DNA of 64,000 nucleotides from Algibacter sp. L1A34 (GTDB lineage: Bacteria; Bacteroidota; Bacteroidia; Flavobacteriales; Flavobacteriaceae), in contig NZ_CP047029.1 in assembly GCF_009796805.1 (NCBI RefSeq), forward strand, positions 1,539,501-1,603,500. The letters run 5' to 3'. A program made the translations under genes and the position numbers. Positions 61,905 to 64,000 of this stretch are shown piece by piece. Each line of letters opens with the position of its first letter. Position 1 is the first letter of the stretch. The notes beneath the pieces were generated by a model. That model ran no database searches. It was not told where the DNA came from and saw nothing but the letters and a program-made list of their open reading frames with translations.

Positions 61905-63476
61905 ATGAAGAACACAATAATAAACTCAAAATATATATTAGTATTATCAGCTTTAATTGGTTTTACAAGTTGTAACGAAATTGACGATGTTAGTAGAGAA
62001 GAAGCGGCTGAGGTTCTACCAGAGCTAGTTTCTGGGTCAGCAGATTTTACAAACTACGTGTCTCTAGGGGCATCTTTTACAGCTGGATATACAGATGGCG
62101 CGCTTTTTATAGCCGGGCAAAATAATTCTTTTCCAAACTTATTGGCCAATCAATTTGCCTCTCTAGGAGGAGGTGATTTCGCACAACCTTTAACCAATGA
62201 TAATTTCGGAGGCTTGGCAGCGGGCGGTACAAGAATAGCAGAACCAAGACTTGTTTTTGGAGGGTCTACTCCGGTGCCTTTAGAGTCGTTGGTTGGCCCA
62301 GTAACGGTATCTACAGATATTGTTTTAAATAATCCAACAGGGCCTTTTAGTAATTTAGGTGTGCCTGGAGCAAAAAGTTTTCATTTACTATCAGATAGCT
62401 ATGGGAATATTGCGGGTGTAGGTTCTTATGCTAATCCTTACTTTGTAAGAATGGCATCAAGTCCAAGTACAACCATATTAGGAGATGCTATGGCACAAAG
62501 CCCTACGTTTTTTACCTTATCAGAAATGGGAGCGAATGATGTTTTAAGTTTCGCTGTTTCTGGTGGAAGTGGTGTAGATCAACAAGGGAATTTAGATCCT
62601 TCTACATACGGAAGTAATGATATTACAGATCCTAATGTTTTTGCTAATGTTTTAAGTGGTTTAGTTGCCACATTAACAAGTGGAGGCGCTAAAGGTGTGG
62701 TAACTAATGTGCCTTATATAACAGATTTACCACATTTTACAACAGTGCCTTATAATCCAATTCCATTAGATGCAGCTACAGCAGGATATTTAAATAGTGC
62801 AGCAGCTTACGGCGCATACAATGCGGGAATTGTTCAAGGTTTTGCATATCTAGTTGGAAATGGTTTAATGGCGCAAGTAGACGCCGATGCCGAAATTATA
62901 AAACGTACAATTCAATTTTCTGAATCGGCAACTAACGCCGTTGTAATTATGGATGAAGATTTAACCGATTTAACAGCCATAAATCCAGCATTAGTTAGTA
63001 TGAGACAAGCAACCGCTGAGGATTTGTTAGTGCTTAGTGCCTCTTCTTTTATAGGAACAGAAGCTGTTCCCGGGAACCCGCTAAGTGTAAATGGAGTAGC
63101 TGTTCCTCTAGCAGATAAATGGGTTTTAACACCAGAAGAACAATTAGCAATTAAAGATGCTACAGATGCATATAATGTAACGATTAAGGCTGTATCAGAT
63201 GCTAATGATAATATTGCTCTAGTAGATTTAAATACTATTTTATCAGAATTAGCAACAACAGGAATTTCTTTTGGAAATTACACTTTAAAAGCTAACTTGG
63301 TAACTGGTGGAGCTGTTAGTTTAGATGGTATTCATTTAACAGGTAGGGGATATTCTTATATGGCATATAAATTTTTGGAAGCTATTGATGACTCTTTTGG
63401 GGCTAATTTTATAGCATCTGGTAATGTGCCAAATCCAGGAGATTATCCAACAAACTATTCTCCAACATTGCAATAA
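61905..63476 (+). CDS. SGNH/GDSL-like hydrolase lipoprotein
   Basis: 523 residues from the ATG at 61905; an upstream frame start at 61827 lies inside the receptor gene. Lipobox GFTSC (Cys23). SGNH blocks are seen as LGASFTAG (block I, candidate Ser57, with Ala for the usual Asp), SEMGANDVLSF (block III, Asn) and DGIHLTGRGYSYMAYKF (block V, Asp-x-x-His). It may hydrolyse an ester at the outer membrane surface for the paired TonB receptor. A strong terminator follows 21 nt after the stop. Confidence 0.88.
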   Translation: MKNTIINSKYILVLSALIGFTSCNEIDDVSREEAAEVLPELVSGSADFTNYVSLGASFTAGYTDGALFIAGQNNSFPNLLANQFASLGGGDFAQPLTNDNFGGLAAGGTRIAEPRLVFGGSTPVPLESLVGPVTVSTDIVLNNPTGPFSNLGVPGAKSFHLLSDSYGNIAGVGSYANPYFVRMASSPSTTILGDAMAQSPTFFTLSEMGANDVLSFAVSGGSGVDQQGNLDPSTYGSNDITDPNVFANVLSGLVATLTSGGAKGVVTNVPYITDLPHFTTVPYNPIPLDAATAGYLNSAAAYGAYNAGIVQGFAYLVGNGLMAQVDADAEIIKRTIQFSESATNAVVIMDEDLTDLTAINPALVSMRQATAEDLLVLSASSFIGTEAVPGNPLSVNGVAVPLADKWVLTPEEQLAIKDATDAYNVTIKAVSDANDNIALVDLNTILSELATTGISFGNYTLKANLVTGGAVSLDGIHLTGRGYSYMAYKFLEAIDDSFGANFIASGNVPNPGDYPTNYSPTLQ

Positions 63477-63497
63477 AAAAGTAATTTAAAAAGATAC

Positions 63498-63528
63498 AAA
63501 AAGGGTATTCCATCAGGATACCCTTTTT
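63498..63528 (+). terminator. Intrinsic terminator after the SGNH lipoprotein gene
   Basis: 11-bp stem AAAAAGGGTAT (63498-63508) with ATACCCTTTTT (63518-63528), 9-nt loop and T run. Confidence 0.92.
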
Positions 63529-63566
63529 TATTCTAAAAAACGACTTTCATTTTAAATTAAAACCAT

Positions 63567-63574
63567 TATATTTG
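63567..63574 (+). promoter_or_regulatory. Predicted -7 box of atpD
   Basis: TATATTTG matches TAnnTTTG, 60 nt before the atpD ATG. The leader is A-rich, as in other strongly expressed genes here. Confidence 0.55.
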
Positions 63575-63634
63575 CACGCGAAAACCCAAAAGGTTTTTGT
63601 TGAATTAAAACGCATAATATTAAACATATAAGTA

Positions 63635-64000
63635 ATGTCTAAAGTTACAGGTAAAGTTGCACAAATAGTAGGTCCAGTTATCGATGTTGAATTCGGAGCT
63701 GGTGCTGAACTTCCAAAAATTTATGATTCATTAGAAATTAAAAGAGCCGATGGATCGCTTTTAGTACTAGAAGTACAATCTCACATTGGTGAAGATACTG
63801 TGCGTACTATCGCTATGGATTCTTCTGATGGATTAAGTAGAGGAACAGAGGTTGCTGCTACCGGTGCGCCTATACAAATGCCTGTTGGCGATGATGTTTA
63901 CGGACGTTTATTCAACGTAATTGGAGATGCTATTGATGGTCTTGGAGATTTACCTAAAGCTGGAGAAGCTGGGTTACCAATTCACCGTCAAGCACCTAGA
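63635..64000 (+). CDS. atpD: F0F1 ATP synthase beta subunit, N-terminal part
   Basis: First 122 residues, continuing past the right edge. The N-terminal beta barrel of the catalytic beta subunit is clear ([56 protein letters not shown]). The Walker A loop lies outside the window. It has its own predicted promoter and leader and is not preceded by atpG, consistent with the separate atpDC operon common in Bacteroidota. ATG at 63635-63637. Confidence 0.96.
   Translation, partial: MSKVTGKVAQIVGPVIDVEFGAGAELPKIYDSLEIKRADGSLLVLEVQSHIGEDTVRTIAMDSSDGLSRGTEVAATGAPIQMPVGDDVYGRLFNVIGDAIDGLGDLPKAGEAGLPIHRQAPR

Noticed and set aside
1-64000. Prophage, insertion sequence, CRISPR or tRNA genes
   Set aside because: No transposase, integrase, phage structural protein, regularly spaced repeats or cloverleaf was found by reading both strands; short divergent tRNA-like structures cannot be fully excluded without a scan.

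Overview
This window is chromosomal DNA from a member of the Bacteroidota, almost certainly a Flavobacteriaceae (marine-type) bacterium. The evidence is: low G+C content; -7 promoter boxes of the form TAnnTTTG and few clear Shine-Dalgarno sites; three TonB-dependent receptors with N-terminal carboxypeptidase-regulatory-like domains; type IX secretion (PorZ and two cargo proteins with C-terminal sorting domains); and lineage-restricted families (IPExxxVDY, DUF4270, DUF4374, THC0290_0291-like, CCC-motif/DUF4190). I see no prophage, insertion sequence, CRISPR array, tRNA or rRNA. The window is a core-genome segment, cut inside a PfkB-family kinase at the left edge and inside atpD at the right edge.

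Layout. 1-2036 (minus): purN, an RNase H and a PfkB-family sugar kinase. 2221-6522 (plus): acpP-fabF-rnc-IPExxxVDY-pyk, closed by a bidirectional terminator. 6603-10385 (minus): a TonB receptor followed by a DUF4374 lipoprotein, resembling the Xus xenosiderophore uptake pair. 10663-16408: dinB, a CYTH protein, a lipoprotein and membrane nuclease/phosphatase pair, an ArsC/Spx-like protein, a DinB-superfamily protein, a DUF3298 lipoprotein and an outer-membrane protein. 16610-17953: gdhA. 18233-23711 (plus): porZ-recO and a TonB receptor. 23729-27451: a T9SS cargo protein, recX and a small barrel protein. 27515-31688 (minus): tyrosine/homogentisate catabolism (hmgA, hppD) with a CCC-motif membrane protein and a cupin-like protein. 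31924-36010 (minus): a patatin/POTRA/barrel protein and uvrC. 36352-39242 (plus): retropepsin-like protease, RimK, AstE/aspartoacylase-like peptidase and 5-formyl-THF cyclo-ligase. 39262-43912 (minus): ileS-dksA-like-lspA. 44033-48706 (minus): a 1557-residue T9SS cargo protein behind an 825-nt non-coding region. 49531-54351 (minus): radA, an esterase-fold pseudoenzyme, then panC-panD-flippase. 54514-58902 (plus): half-length starch-synthase-like protein, DUF4270 lipoprotein and glmS. 59120-63476 (plus): a TonB receptor with an SGNH lipoprotein partner. 63635-end: atpD.

The most interesting non-coding signal is a dispersed structured element. One copy lies on the minus strand at 28437-28519, just upstream of the cupin-like gene. 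A clearly homologous copy lies on the plus strand at 36235-36334, just upstream of the RimK cassette. A third, more divergent relative lies at 30371-30517. Other leads are the XusAB-like pair, the TonB receptor/SGNH pair, the RimK writer/possible-eraser cassette, a terminator-like hairpin inside the 5' end of rnc, a terminator-like hairpin abutting the lspA start, an esterase-fold protein without its nucleophile, a starch-synthase-like half protein and a DksA-like protein with one cysteine. No dramatic new defence or mobile system is visible.
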